Source of the DNA: Bacteroidales bacterium
GTDB taxonomy: Bacteria > Bacteroidota > Bacteroidia > Bacteroidales > UBA932
Length of the DNA: 64,000 nt
Reading direction: 5' to 3'
Assembly (NCBI GenBank): GCA_017634595.1
Contig: JAGBNC010000017.1
Span: forward strand, 1-64,000
Shown here: piece after piece, positions 7,052 through 21,264 of the stretch
Position numbering within the stretch: the first letter of the stretch is position 1
Layout: every line of letters starts with the position of its first letter
Position numbers and translations under genes: made by a program
Notes under the pieces: generated by a model
Seen by the model: the letters and a program-made list of their open reading frames with translations, nothing else
Told to the model about the DNA's origin: nothing
Databases searched by the model: none

Positions 7052-10000
7052 TCAAGACACTCGTCCTGCTTCTGCTGCTCGTCTGCATTCCGCTGACATC
7101 CCTGGGCCAGGAGCGGAAAATCACAGGACGCTGGCAGAACACCCCCCTGCGCACAGTCCTTCAGGATCTCGAAAAACAAAGCGGATTTACCTTTGCTTAC
7201 CGTTCTGCGGAGATCGACCTTGACCGCAAGGTCACAGAAGAAGCCAAAGGCGAAGACATACTTGCGCTTCTCTCCCGTATGCTCGCACCCCAGCAGCTGA
7301 CGGCACGCATAGAAGACAAGCACATAGTCCTCTTGCGCGCAAAGCCCGAAGAGCAGAAGAAAAACGATGTCCCGGCCGCGCCCAAACGCACGTTTTCCGG
7401 CACGGTGGTATCCACCACAGACCGTACTCCGCTGGCAGGCGTGACCGTGTACGTTAAAGACACATCAAACGGTACGCTCACCGACCTTGACGGCCGCTAC
7501 ACCCTCACCGTTCCCGGAGACACAAAAGAGATTACCTTTTCCATGCTCGGCTATCTCGACAAAGTTGTCAAGACAAGCGAGAACGACAACTACTTCCGCA
7601 TGGTGTTCCTGGATGAGTCTTCCACAGCCCTAAGCGAGGCTGTGGTAGTGGCTTTCGGCACCACCCAGAAGCGGGAATCGATTGTGACTTCCGTGGAAAG
7701 CATCAATCCCGAGCAACTCAAGTCTCTTCACACCCCGACCCTGTCACAGTCGTTCGCCGGCAACCTCGCGGGCGTCATTTCCACGCAGTCGTCAGGCGAG
7801 CCCGGATCGGACGGAGCCAATTTCTGGATCCGCGGTATATCGACTTTCGGCCCCAACAGCAAGCCTCTCTACATTCTTGACGGCATTGAAGTGGGCGTGG
7901 GAGTACTGGACGGCATTTCTCCCGAGTCAATAGAATCTTTCGCCGTGCTTAAAGATGCAGCCGCCACGGCCCTGTATGGTTCCCGGGGAGCCAACGGAGT
8001 AATGATTATCACCACCAAGAGCGGACGCACGTCGGACAAGATGTCAATTAACGTGCACTTCAACTCCACGGTCAACACATTCACAAAAGTAGCCGAAATA
8101 GCAGATGGGCTCACATACATGCAGAACTACAACGAGGCTCTGCGCACCCGGGGAGGAGGCGACTACTACCTGCCGGACAAAATAGAAGCAGCCAAGGCTG
8201 GCGTCAACAGCTATGAATATCCCATGGTGAACTGGTATGACATGATTTTCCGCAATTATGCCACCGCGCAGAGCGCCGACGTGAATATCCGCGGCGGTGG
8301 CAACCGCGTCAACTATTTTCTGAGCGCCATGTTCTCCAACCAGAACGGTATGATCAAAAACTCACCGGAAGTATCGTTTGACACTGGGTTGAGCGCCCGC
8401 AAGTTCTCATTCCAAAGCAACGTTACCGCCAAGCTTACCAACAGCACTACGGCATCCATCAAGATGACGTCCATACTGTTCTACAAAGACATGCCATACT
8501 ACAGCACTCAGCATTATTTTGCCGCAGCGCTGTACGCCAACCCCGTCAACGTGTCCCCCACTTACCCCAACAGCTGGCTTCCCGATGCCGACTACGTGGT
8601 TTTCGGCGGCACTGACGAATGGGACGGCACCATTTCCTGGACCAATCCCTACATGGACCTGTCGGAAGGCTACCGCAAGCAGTTTACGGAGAACACTACG
8701 ACATCTGTCCGCCTGGACCAGAACCTCGATTTCATAACCCCCGGGCTCAAACTTTGGGGACAGGCTTCGTTCTACGCATATACTGCAGCCACGTTATCTT
8801 TCAACAAAGCGCCCTGGCTTTACCGCCTTCAAGGCATTGACTCCGATCCCGTGAGCGGAGAGAAGACCTATCATCTATCACAGCTCGGGTCGGAAGGATC
8901 AAAATACATTACCTCAGGCACTTCGTCCAGCGGCTACCGCGAGCTGAACCTCCAGACCAATCTGGAGTATTCCAGGACATTCGGGCCTCACGCAGTCAAC
9001 GCCGTGCTGCTATATCACCAGAAGGAACATGTTGACAATCAAGCATCCAGCTACAATGCCCGCCTGCCCAGGCGCGAGCAAGGATTTGCCGGGCGCCTGT
9101 CATACACCTTGCTAGACCGTTACGTGCTTGAAGGCAACTTCGGTTACAACGGCTCCGAGAACTTCATGCGTGGACACCGCTGGGGCTTCTTCCCCTCTAT
9201 GGCTGCAGGTTGGATAGTTTCCGGAGAGCCTTTCTGGGACAATCTTCGCAGCACCGTGGACCTGCTTAAGATTCGTTATTCCTACGGTCTGTCAGGTAAC
9301 GACTACCTGTCATCGCGCTTCCCTTACATTTCCTCCGTGGCTATGAATGTCAACAGCGGATTCATGCAGGGTGCCGGCAGCGACGGATTCTACTCCGAGA
9401 GAGGAAATGTGGTGAATCTTTGGGGCAACGAAGACGCCACTTGGGAGGTCAGCCGCAAGCACGACATCGGTCTGGAACTCGGCATAAAGCAGCGTTTTAA
9501 GTTCATCCTTGACCTGTTTGACGAGAACCGTACAGGTATCTTCATGGCACGTCAGGTGCTCCCTGCATCGTCCGGCCTGGCCGGCGTCTCACCTATGGGC
9601 AACTTGGGCGCCGTGCACAACCGCGGCTTGGATATGAGTGCAGAGTACAAGCGCATCTTCAACCCCGACTTTTCCATAAGCGCCAGAGCTACATTCACTT
9701 ATGCACATAACGAGATAACCGACTACGACGAGCCTGAAATCCAGCCCTACCCCTACCAGTCCAAGATAGGACAGTCGGTCCACGCTCCATACGGCCTGAT
9801 TGCCCTGGGCCTGTTCAAAGATCAGGAAGACATTGACAACTCGCCTAAGCAGACTTTCAGCACCAACTATAAGCCTGGGGACATTAAGTACAAGGACATG
9901 AACGACGACAATGTGATTGACGACAATGACGCAACCTACATCGGTCTGCCCACAGTTCCTGAAATTAACTATGGCTTCGGAGCCACCATGAAGTACAAGA

Positions 10001-10419
10001 GTTTCGACTTCTCCTTCTTCTTCAACGGAAGGGACAGGGTGTCCATCCTCATGTCCGACGCCGTGCACCCCTTCGTGAACAAGACTCACCGAGGCCTCAA
10101 CATGTTCAAGTGGGTTGCCGACAACCACTGGAGCGAGGACAATCCCGACCCCAATGCAATCTACCCGCGCCTCGACTGGGAATACAACCCCAACAACATC
10201 CCGGCGTCCAGTTTCTGGCTCAGGGACGGCAAGTTCCTGCGTCTCAAGAACGTAGAACTCGGATGGACATGGAAGGAAAAGCTCCGTATCTATTGTACCG
10301 GTACCAACCTTTTCGTTCTGTCGCCGTTCAAGTTGTGGGATCCCGAACTTGCCAATGGAGCAGGTGTGTCCTACCCTCTTACCAAGAGCGTACAACTGGG
10401 TCTTCAAATGTTCTTCTAA
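7039..10419 (+). CDS. SusC-like TonB-dependent transporter with STN signalling domain
   Basis: 1126-residue outer-membrane transporter. Order: signal peptide (cut near LTSLGQ, residue 23), STN domain (about 25-98, NTPLRTVLQDLEKQSGFTF), CarboxypepD_reg-like/DUF4480-type domain (about 112-190), TonB-box region (EAVVVAFGTTQKRE), plug with the SusC signature (IRGISTFG, PLYILDGIE, ALYGSRGANGVMIITTKSG), and a 22-strand barrel ending in LGLQMFF. The STN domain marks it as a transducer to the FecR/sigma pair just upstream, whose gene it overlaps by 13 bases. With the SusD partner it should import an oligosaccharide or glycoconjugate. The substrate cannot be read from the sequence. Confidence 0.97.
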   Translation: MHKIVKTLVLLLLLVCIPLTSLGQERKITGRWQNTPLRTVLQDLEKQSGFTFAYRSAEIDLDRKVTEEAKGEDILALLSRMLAPQQLTARIEDKHIVLLRAKPEEQKKNDVPAAPKRTFSGTVVSTTDRTPLAGVTVYVKDTSNGTLTDLDGRYTLTVPGDTKEITFSMLGYLDKVVKTSENDNYFRMVFLDESSTALSEAVVVAFGTTQKRESIVTSVESINPEQLKSLHTPTLSQSFAGNLAGVISTQSSGEPGSDGANFWIRGISTFGPNSKPLYILDGIEVGVGVLDGISPESIESFAVLKDAAATALYGSRGANGVMIITTKSGRTSDKMSINVHFNSTVNTFTKVAEIADGLTYMQNYNEALRTRGGGDYYLPDKIEAAKAGVNSYEYPMVNWYDMIFRNYATAQSADVNIRGGGNRVNYFLSAMFSNQNGMIKNSPEVSFDTGLSARKFSFQSNVTAKLTNSTTASIKMTSILFYKDMPYYSTQHYFAAALYANPVNVSPTYPNSWLPDADYVVFGGTDEWDGTISWTNPYMDLSEGYRKQFTENTTTSVRLDQNLDFITPGLKLWGQASFYAYTAATLSFNKAPWLYRLQGIDSDPVSGEKTYHLSQLGSEGSKYITSGTSSSGYRELNLQTNLEYSRTFGPHAVNAVLLYHQKEHVDNQASSYNARLPRREQGFAGRLSYTLLDRYVLEGNFGYNGSENFMRGHRWGFFPSMAAGWIVSGEPFWDNLRSTVDLLKIRYSYGLSGNDYLSSRFPYISSVAMNVNSGFMQGAGSDGFYSERGNVVNLWGNEDATWEVSRKHDIGLELGIKQRFKFILDLFDENRTGIFMARQVLPASSGLAGVSPMGNLGAVHNRGLDMSAEYKRIFNPDFSISARATFTYAHNEITDYDEPEIQPYPYQSKIGQSVHAPYGLIALGLFKDQEDIDNSPKQTFSTNYKPGDIKYKDMNDDNVIDDNDATYIGLPTVPEINYGFGATMKYKSFDFSFFFNGRDRVSILMSDAVHPFVNKTHRGLNMFKWVADNHWSEDNPDPNAIYPRLDWEYNPNNIPASSFWLRDGKFLRLKNVELGWTWKEKLRIYCTGTNLFVLSPFKLWDPELANGAGVSYPLTKSVQLGLQMFF

Positions 10420-10431
10420 ATCTGAGTTGAA

Positions 10432-12363
10432 ATGAAAAAGATACTTTTGACACTTACATTGATCCCGCTGATGGCGGTTTCCTGCAACTTCCTGGATGTG
10501 GTGCCGGAAGATACGGCGACGGTGTCGGACTTATATTCATCGCCAATGCAGGCCGAGCGCACCCTCAACTCGGTGTACGGCTTCTTCCCTCACCACCTGG
10601 GATACCATACCTACCCCGACTTCTTCCTGGGCGGCGAAGCTGTATCGTTCTACAGCAACCCGGTCCGCTGGGCTATCTGGAAAGCCATGCTGCATGGCTA
10701 TGAGAGCTCGAACAGCACCTATTACGGTTTCTGGTCCACCGACACAGCTACCCAGCCCGGCGCCATGAAATATGACCTGTATAAGGGCATACGAAACGCC
10801 TGGACTTTTATAAACAACGTTGACAAAGTCCCCGGACTGGACCCTGCCAAAGCTGAAGTGTATAAAGGTGAGGCTTATTTCCTCATAGGCCTGCTGCATT
10901 GGGTGCTCATGGAGCACTACGGCCCCATTGTGATCGTTGACCACGAAATATCTATGAACGAGCAGGTATCCAAAATCCTGGTGCAGCGCTCTTCATGGGA
11001 CGAGTGCTCTGAATTCGTGTGCAAGATGTTCGACGAGGCAGCATCCAGACTTCCCGCGCACCGAGAGGACAAGGAAGTAGGACGCGCCACTTCCGTAGCA
11101 GCCAAGGCCATCAAAGCCAGCGTACTGGTATATACCGCCAGCCCTCTGGTGAACGGCAATACCGACCTGGCTGACTTCATCAATTTCGACGAGACCCCGC
11201 TGATTAGCCAAACCTACGACAAAGATAAGTGGAAGAAGGCTCTGGACGCTTTGACTGATGCCATCGACTTTGCTGAGAAAGAGGGCTATCACCTTTATGA
11301 AGACCCCTCAGGAAGCAGTCTTTCTACCAAGGAACGCGGCCGCAACAACTACTACAAGCTCTTCATACAACCTATGACTGACAACGGCAGCAAGTGTGAA
11401 TATCTCTGGTCTTCAGCATACGACGACCGCACCAACACTCCAAAGGGCTACTTCAACTACATCATACAGCGCCTCGGAACACCCCGCGCATGGGATGGAG
11501 CCAAAGGCACCGACCTGGACAACTTCAGGCCTCAGAACGTACCTACTATGCAAGCTGTATGCACCTTCCTTACCGAGGATGGACTCCCCCTGTGGGCAGA
11601 CCCCAAGACCAAGGACGAATATGCGGCAAACAAGCTTCTGACCATAGCGCCCGGCGACTCCACAGCCCGCCTGCATCGCGGACGTGACCCTCGTTTCTAC
11701 GCATCGATAGTGTACGACAGGGGCAATATTATCTACAACGGCAAGGAGAAGAACACCATACGTACCCGTGCCGGCGAATACCACGGCTACTGCGGCAGCC
11801 GCACCCTCTACCATTCCTGCACGGGCTACTATTTTCAGAAATTCGTTTCCATAAGTTCACAGTTCGACCAGACCAACCGCAGCTTCAAACCGGTGTACTT
11901 CAGGGTTCCGTTCCTGCGCCTTGCAGAACTTTATCTGAACTATGCTGAGGCATACTTTGAACTTAACGGATCGCTCGATGCCAAGAGCTTGAGCTACATT
12001 GACAAAGTACGCTCACGTTCTGGCCTGCAGTCATTCAGTGACTCCTGGGCCTTGGCCGGGGGCATCCCCTCAGGAGACAAACTGCGCGAGGCATTGCATG
12101 CTGAAATATCGGCGGAAGTGTGCCTTGAAGGCCGCTCTTACGACAATTATCGCCGCTGGAAGGTAGCACACAAGTACCTTCAGGACACCCCGATGGAGCT
12201 GAATGTGTACGCCGAAGATTCTTCGGCCGAATCATTCTACACACTAGTTCCTCTTAAAGAGGTCGCACCACGATCCTTTACATATCCAAAGAACTATTGG
12301 TATGCAATTCCCATCACGGAGATGAAAATTAACTATAAACTTGTGCAAAATCCAGGATATTGA
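10432..12363 (+). CDS. SusD-like substrate-binding lipoprotein
   Basis: 643-residue lipoprotein (lipobox MAVSC, Cys18) with the SusD signature after the cysteine (NFLDVVPEDTATVSDLY) and the helical TPR-type scaffold. The C-terminal RagB/SusD part has RVPFLRLAELYLNYAEAYFELNG and a final WYAIPITEMKINYKLVQNPGY, the classic SusD end. It caps the SusC barrel and delivers substrate. It is longer than archetypal SusD (about 550), with insertions in the middle. It starts 12 bases after SusC and belongs to the same operon. Confidence 0.97.
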   Translation: MKKILLTLTLIPLMAVSCNFLDVVPEDTATVSDLYSSPMQAERTLNSVYGFFPHHLGYHTYPDFFLGGEAVSFYSNPVRWAIWKAMLHGYESSNSTYYGFWSTDTATQPGAMKYDLYKGIRNAWTFINNVDKVPGLDPAKAEVYKGEAYFLIGLLHWVLMEHYGPIVIVDHEISMNEQVSKILVQRSSWDECSEFVCKMFDEAASRLPAHREDKEVGRATSVAAKAIKASVLVYTASPLVNGNTDLADFINFDETPLISQTYDKDKWKKALDALTDAIDFAEKEGYHLYEDPSGSSLSTKERGRNNYYKLFIQPMTDNGSKCEYLWSSAYDDRTNTPKGYFNYIIQRLGTPRAWDGAKGTDLDNFRPQNVPTMQAVCTFLTEDGLPLWADPKTKDEYAANKLLTIAPGDSTARLHRGRDPRFYASIVYDRGNIIYNGKEKNTIRTRAGEYHGYCGSRTLYHSCTGYYFQKFVSISSQFDQTNRSFKPVYFRVPFLRLAELYLNYAEAYFELNGSLDAKSLSYIDKVRSRSGLQSFSDSWALAGGIPSGDKLREALHAEISAEVCLEGRSYDNYRRWKVAHKYLQDTPMELNVYAEDSSAESFYTLVPLKEVAPRSFTYPKNYWYAIPITEMKINYKLVQNPGY

Positions 12364-12376
12364 TTTACTTTGCAGC

Positions 12377-13948
12377 ATGAAACGAATACTTCCATTATTT
12401 ATCGCTCTCGTCTGCGTCTCATGTGCAGGCGGTTATCAGGCACTGAACCGTCAGGCCGACAAAGAGTATCTCCAGCCTTTCAGGACCGATGTGCCGTGGA
12501 ACAACTTTGCCAAAAAGTTCATGTACGCTCCGGCTTTCCATTTCGAGCCGGCAGACGGCGCCGCATCGTATCTGTTCACCCTCACCCCCGAACAAGGAGA
12601 GACGGTAAGCTTCAAGGCGTCAACGCCCCAGGCGGCACTGAGCCCGGTCTGGGACAAACTGCCGGAAGGCAATGTATCTCTGACCGTCGATGCTCTCGAC
12701 AAGCAGGGCAAAGCGATTGCAAGGGTGGGCGAGCGCAAGTTCCTGAAGGACTTCCCATTCCAGGGACCATACGCCGGTCCGGCATGCGATTACAGGGAGG
12801 CGGCCATCAAAGGCGCACTGTACATCCATACCATGCCTGAGATCCAGCATTGGCGCACTTCAGACGTGCCCGACATGGCATATTCTCACAATACATATCC
12901 CTGCAAGATCATCGGTGCTACCGTGAGGGTCGAATGCCTGATAGCCAAGTTGCTGCCAGAGCGCAGGGAGAACGCGCTCGAGGTGGCTCGCGGCGCAGCC
13001 AAGTTCCTCGTCGACATGAGCCGCCCCGAAGGTGATCCCCTGGCATATTTCCCTCCCACCTACTACCTTGACAAAGAAGCATCCAAACGCGACTGGAACA
13101 AGGGCAAGACCATGACCCTGGAGGCGGCCAGCGCAGGACAGGCCTTCCTTGACCTGTACGATGTCACCGGCGAAAAGCAGTGGCTCGAGAGGGCTGTCAA
13201 CATAGGTCGCACATACGTCAAACTCCAGCACAGCGACGGCTCGTTGCCTATCAAGGTGGACTTCGTGACCGGCGAGCCGGTAAACGAAGTAAGCGCAATG
13301 CTGCATCCCCTCCTCAGGTATTTCAAGCGTCTTGAAGGATATGGATATGGAGAATTCACCGCTCCTCGCGCCAAAGGCGAACAGTGGATGGACAAGGTGG
13401 CTATCAAGACTTTCAACATGACTGGCCAGTTCGAAGACGTGAACGTAAAGGATCTCCAGCTCTACCAGAATCTTACCAATTGTACAGCAGCTCCTTACGC
13501 CTCATATCTGCTGACCAAGGGCTCACCCAGCGCCGAAGACCTGCGCAATGCGGCCGACCTTATCCGCCTGAGTGAAGACCAGTTCGCTCACTGGGCCTAC
13601 CACGAGAAGACCGCTGACGGTTTCTACAAGCGGCTCGCCCCCTGCGTGCACGAACAGTATCACTATGAGATGCCTGTTGACAACAGCGCTTGCAATGTGG
13701 CCAATGCCTGGCTCGACTGGTACGAGGAGACGGGCGACCTTCTCGCCCTCGCCAAGGCCAAGGCCATGATCGACAACATCACACGCATGCAGAGCCCCAT
13801 CAGCGGCTTCACTCCCACCACATGGGAATGGCGTGATGCTGCCAAGAACCGCAACCGCACATTCTGGGTCAATTGCTCCCTGTCATCGGTGCAGATTCTG
13901 CTCCGCGCCGCAGACATGCAAGCCGACTTCGATAAGCTTCCCAAATAG
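12377..13948 (+). CDS. lipoprotein with predicted helical-toroid (six-hairpin) fold, function unassigned
   Basis: 523-residue lipoprotein (lipobox CVSC, Cys16). The ATG at 12377 is chosen over one 36 bases upstream because it gives the leader MKRILPLFIALVCVSC. After an N-terminal beta-rich part (about 40-130, an Ig-like segment such as SYLFTLTPEQGETVSF), the rest is repeated helix pairs with Gly/Trp/Tyr at turns (TLEAASAGQAFLDLYDVTGEKQWLERAVNIG, ACNVANAWLDWYEETGDLLALAKAKAMI). This resembles six-hairpin glycosidases, lyases and epimerases. I cannot assign a family or catalytic residues. It is last in the SusCD operon, 13 bases after SusD, and before a strong terminator, so it probably acts on the imported glycan. 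Confidence 0.7.
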   Translation: MKRILPLFIALVCVSCAGGYQALNRQADKEYLQPFRTDVPWNNFAKKFMYAPAFHFEPADGAASYLFTLTPEQGETVSFKASTPQAALSPVWDKLPEGNVSLTVDALDKQGKAIARVGERKFLKDFPFQGPYAGPACDYREAAIKGALYIHTMPEIQHWRTSDVPDMAYSHNTYPCKIIGATVRVECLIAKLLPERRENALEVARGAAKFLVDMSRPEGDPLAYFPPTYYLDKEASKRDWNKGKTMTLEAASAGQAFLDLYDVTGEKQWLERAVNIGRTYVKLQHSDGSLPIKVDFVTGEPVNEVSAMLHPLLRYFKRLEGYGYGEFTAPRAKGEQWMDKVAIKTFNMTGQFEDVNVKDLQLYQNLTNCTAAPYASYLLTKGSPSAEDLRNAADLIRLSEDQFAHWAYHEKTADGFYKRLAPCVHEQYHYEMPVDNSACNVANAWLDWYEETGDLLALAKAKAMIDNITRMQSPISGFTPTTWEWRDAAKNRNRTFWVNCSLSSVQILLRAADMQADFDKLPK

Positions 13949-13967
13949 CTCGTCTAATATTAGTACT

Positions 13968-14025
13968 TGGCACTGCCAAGGGCCTGTTACCATTCCTCAC
14001 GGCCCCTGGCAGTGCCATTTTTTTT
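13968..14025 (+). terminator. terminator closing the sigma/SusCD operon
   Basis: A seventeen-base stem (starts TGGCACTGCC, ends GGCAGTGCCA, one A-C mismatch) with a sixteen-base loop, followed directly by eight Ts. It lies 20 bases after the stop of the toroid lipoprotein gene. Confidence 0.9.
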
Positions 14026-14086
14026 ATATCTTTTTTTTACTACATTGCAAACGGACCAATAACACAACTAATAAACACTAATTAAC

Positions 14087-14527
14087 ATGAAAAATCTTAC
14101 TTTTAAACTATTGTCGCTGCTCTCTTTGCTTTTGCTCTGGGGGTGTCCTGTTAAGGACGGTGAATATGCTACCCTAAATGGTTATTTCTATGTTGTAGAG
14201 GATACAGGTATTGTCGAACTAAACCACTACAAATTGATAATCCCTGCCGAAGGTGGAAGTATAGAAAAAACAATATTGTCTGTGAATGATAAGGTTGACT
14301 TTTTAAAACGAGGTAAAAACCCCGAATCCTTCCAGGCATATCTTTCTGAAATAGAAGGTGATTATACCAGCTATAACATAAACGGAAAGACTATAAAGGC
14401 ATACAAACGTGTGTTAACGGTTGTTGCTGAGCCGAATAATACGCGGAAAAAAGAGGCCTGGTTAGATTTTGCAAACGTTTTTAACATTGGCGGGCGTATG
14501 ATTGTAATCCAAGCTGCCGCAAAATAG
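14087..14527 (+). CDS. AT-rich small lipoprotein, possible BACON-like domain
   Basis: 146-residue lipoprotein (lipobox LLWGC, Cys20). The mature part is beta-rich. The pattern IIPAEGGSIEKTILSVND ... RVLTVVAEPNNTRKKEAWLDF ... MIVIQAA resembles the BACON/Ig-like modules of Bacteroidota surface proteins, where a G-G start and a final V-x-Q-A-A are typical; this is a resemblance only. Its G+C is about 36% over 14161-14340 by hand count, far below its neighbours, and codon choice follows. It stands alone between two terminated or promoter-led units, consistent with recent acquisition. Function unknown. Confidence 0.7.
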   Translation: MKNLTFKLLSLLSLLLLWGCPVKDGEYATLNGYFYVVEDTGIVELNHYKLIIPAEGGSIEKTILSVNDKVDFLKRGKNPESFQAYLSEIEGDYTSYNINGKTIKAYKRVLTVVAEPNNTRKKEAWLDFANVFNIGGRMIVIQAAAK

Positions 14528-14550
14528 CGAGTGCTTAAAGCGCAGAGACT

Positions 14551-14582
14551 TTTGGATTTTTAAGAATTTTCTGATACTTTTG
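14551..14582 (+). promoter_or_regulatory. pyrH-frr promoter (Bacteroides-type)
   Basis: TTTG (14551-14554), 20 bases, then TACTTTTG (14575-14582), an exact match to TTTG-N20-TAnnTTTG. It lies 22 bases before the pyrH ATG. It is one of the best promoters in the window. Confidence 0.8.
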
Positions 14583-14604
14583 TTTTCTGCATTAGTCAAC
14601 AATT

Positions 14605-15312
14605 ATGTATAAGAGAGTTCTTCTGAAACTTAGCGGCGAGAGCCTGGGAGGAGATGCCGGCAAAGGTCTCGATTCGGCCAGCCTCATCCGCTATGCCACC
14701 GAGATTGTATCAGCCGTGAAAGCAGGCCATCAGGTGGCGATAGTAAATGGCGGCGGCAATTTTTTCCGCGGCCTTCAAGGTCTTGAGAAAGGTATTGACC
14801 GCGTGACGGGCGACCGCATGGGTATGCTCGCCACCATTATCAATTCACTGGCCCTGGCAGGCGCCATCAAGAGCCTGGGTGTCAAAGCCGAAGTGTTCAC
14901 AGCCACCCCCATGGAGCCTTTCGCCCGCTACTACACCCGCGACAATGCAGTGGCGGTGCTGGAGCAGGGCGGCGTGGCCATCATAGCCGGAGGCACCGGC
15001 AATCCCTTCTTTACAACAGATTCAGGAGCAGCTCTCCGCGCCCTCGAACTTGGCGCCGACGCCCTTCTGAAGGGCACCCGCGTGGACGGCGTTTATACGG
15101 CCGACCCTGAGAAGGATCCTACAGCCGTGCGTTACACCGAACTTACCTTTACCAAAGCCCTTGCCGATCACCTCAAGGTGATGGACCAGACAGCATACGC
15201 CCTGTGTGAGCAGGGCCCCGTACCCATAGTGGTATTCGACGTCACCCGCCAAGGCAACTTGGCCCGTCTGTTGCAGGGGGAGCCTATCGGAACAATAGTA
15301 AAAGCAGAATAA
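14605..15312 (+). CDS. pyrH: UMP kinase
   Basis: 235-residue amino-acid-kinase-fold UMP kinase, converting UMP to UDP in pyrimidine nucleotide synthesis. N-terminal KRVLLKLSGESLGG, the nucleotide loop VNGGGNFFRG, the DRMGMLATIINSLAL helix, and GGTGNPFFTTDSGAALRA are all diagnostic. Full length. The frr start follows its stop after a single base, and a consensus promoter precedes it. Confidence 0.98.
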   Translation: MYKRVLLKLSGESLGGDAGKGLDSASLIRYATEIVSAVKAGHQVAIVNGGGNFFRGLQGLEKGIDRVTGDRMGMLATIINSLALAGAIKSLGVKAEVFTATPMEPFARYYTRDNAVAVLEQGGVAIIAGGTGNPFFTTDSGAALRALELGADALLKGTRVDGVYTADPEKDPTAVRYTELTFTKALADHLKVMDQTAYALCEQGPVPIVVFDVTRQGNLARLLQGEPIGTIVKAE

Positions 15313-15313
15313 T

Positions 15314-20033
<4,720 letters not shown>

Positions 20034-20044
<11 letters not shown>

Positions 20045-21065
20045 AAACGTTGGAAGATTCCAAGGGGGCATCGGCCCAGTGGGACGCAGTGTAATCGAGG
20101 GTTTCGAGTATCTCCTGAGGGTCGTTGGAGGTGACGAGCTTCATGCGTGTGGACTTGAATTCGGGCAGCCCCTTGAAGTAGCAGCTTAGGTGACGGCGCA
20201 TCTCGTAGATGCCCCGAGGAACCCCTTTGTACTGCAGCGAGAGCGCGAAATGGCGTTTGGCAAGGGCTACACGTTCGGGCACCGGCAGCGGCGGGAGCTC
20301 TTCGTCGGTGTCGAGGTAATGGCGGATCTCGCGGAACACCCACGGGTGGCCGAAGGAGGCGCGTCCTATCATGATTGCGTCCACTCCGTAACGGTCGAAG
20401 GCTTCGCGTGCGGAGGGTCCGTCGGTAATGTCGCCGTTGCCAATGATGGGGATATGCATGCGGGGGTTGTTCTTTACTTCCCCGATGAGGGTCCAGTCCG
20501 CCTTGCCCCTGTAGAGTTGGCAACGGGTCCGGCCATGTATCGTAAGTGCTGCGATGCCGGCGTCCTGCAGGCGCTCGGCAAGTTCGACTATTATTTTGCT
20601 GTCGTCGTCCCAGCCCAGGCGGGTCTTGACGGTGACGGGCTTTTGGACGGCATCCACTACGGCTTTGGTGATGGCCACCATCTTGTCGGGCTCGCGCATC
20701 ATGCCGCTCCCCGCTCCACGGCCGGCGATTTTGGACACCGGGCAGCCGAAGTTGATGTCGATGAGGTCGGCGCCATGCCCGCCCGCAAGCTCCGCGGCCT
20801 TGTCGGCCATACGCGCCGCATCTACCATATTCTCAAGTATATGGCCATATATCTGTATGCCTACCGGAGCCTCTTCGGGAAGGGTGCGCATCTTGGCTAT
20901 AGCCTTGTCGGCATCGCGTATCAGGCCCTCTGAAGGGACGAATTCGGTATATACCATCGAGGCTCCCTGTTCCTTGCATAGTACACGGAAAGAGATGTCC
21001 GTGACGTCCTCCATAGGGGCAAGAAACAAGGGTTCATGACCAAAATCCAAATCTCCGATCGTCAT
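20034..21065 (-). CDS. dusB: tRNA-dihydrouridine synthase, DusB-type
   Basis: 343-residue FMN-dependent TIM-barrel enzyme reducing uridine to dihydrouridine in the tRNA D-loop. LAPMEDVTDISFRVLCKEQGA starts the barrel. DINFGCPVSKIAGRGAGSGM contains the catalytic cysteine. TVKTRLGWDD, LTIHGRTRCQLYRGKADW and IIGNGDITDG with IMIGRASFGHPW bind FMN. The ATG at 21065 is chosen, because a longer frame reaching 21137 would run into the divergent tRNA-Ser. First gene of dusB-lpxK-lacZ. That a tRNA gene lies divergently 40 bases away is a neat but probably accidental pairing. Confidence 0.95.
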
Positions 21066-21071
21066 AGTGTA

Positions 21072-21079
21072 CAAAATTA
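21072..21079 (-). promoter_or_regulatory. -7 element for dusB operon
   Basis: The minus strand reads TAATTTTG, fitting TAnnTTTG, six bases upstream of the dusB ATG. That implies a very short leader. No properly spaced TTTG is visible upstream. Confidence 0.35.
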
Positions 21080-21104
21080 AAAAATATTTACGAACTTTGC
21101 ACCC

Positions 21105-21194
21105 GGAGAGATGGCCGAGTGGTCTATGGCGGCGCACTCGAAATGCGCTAAGCGGGCAAAACCTGCTTCGGGGGTTCGAATCCCTTTCTCTCCG
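21105..21194 (+). tRNA. tRNA-Ser (anticodon CGA)
   Basis: The acceptor GGAGAGA pairs with TCTCTCC, and the discriminator is G21194 with CCA encoded at 21195-21197. The anticodon stem GCGCA/TGCGC encloses CTCGAAA, so the anticodon is CGA (codon UCG). The long variable arm (AGCGGGCAAAACCTGCTT) confirms the serine class, and the T-loop is GTTCGAATC. A weak -7-like GAACTTTG lies at 21092-21099. Confidence 0.95.
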
Positions 21195-21206
21195 CCATCG
21201 GCAACC

Positions 21207-21245
21207 AATCCCTGCAAGTGTCTGGCTTGCAGGGATTGATGTTTT
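21207..21245 (+). terminator. terminator of tRNA-Ser
   Basis: A perfect twelve-base stem (AATCCCTGCAAG/CTTGCAGGGATT) with a seven-base loop lies ten bases after the tRNA CCA. Its T-run is short and interrupted (GATGTTTT). Confidence 0.75.
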
Positions 21246-21264
21246 CCTCGAGGCCCCTGAGGGT

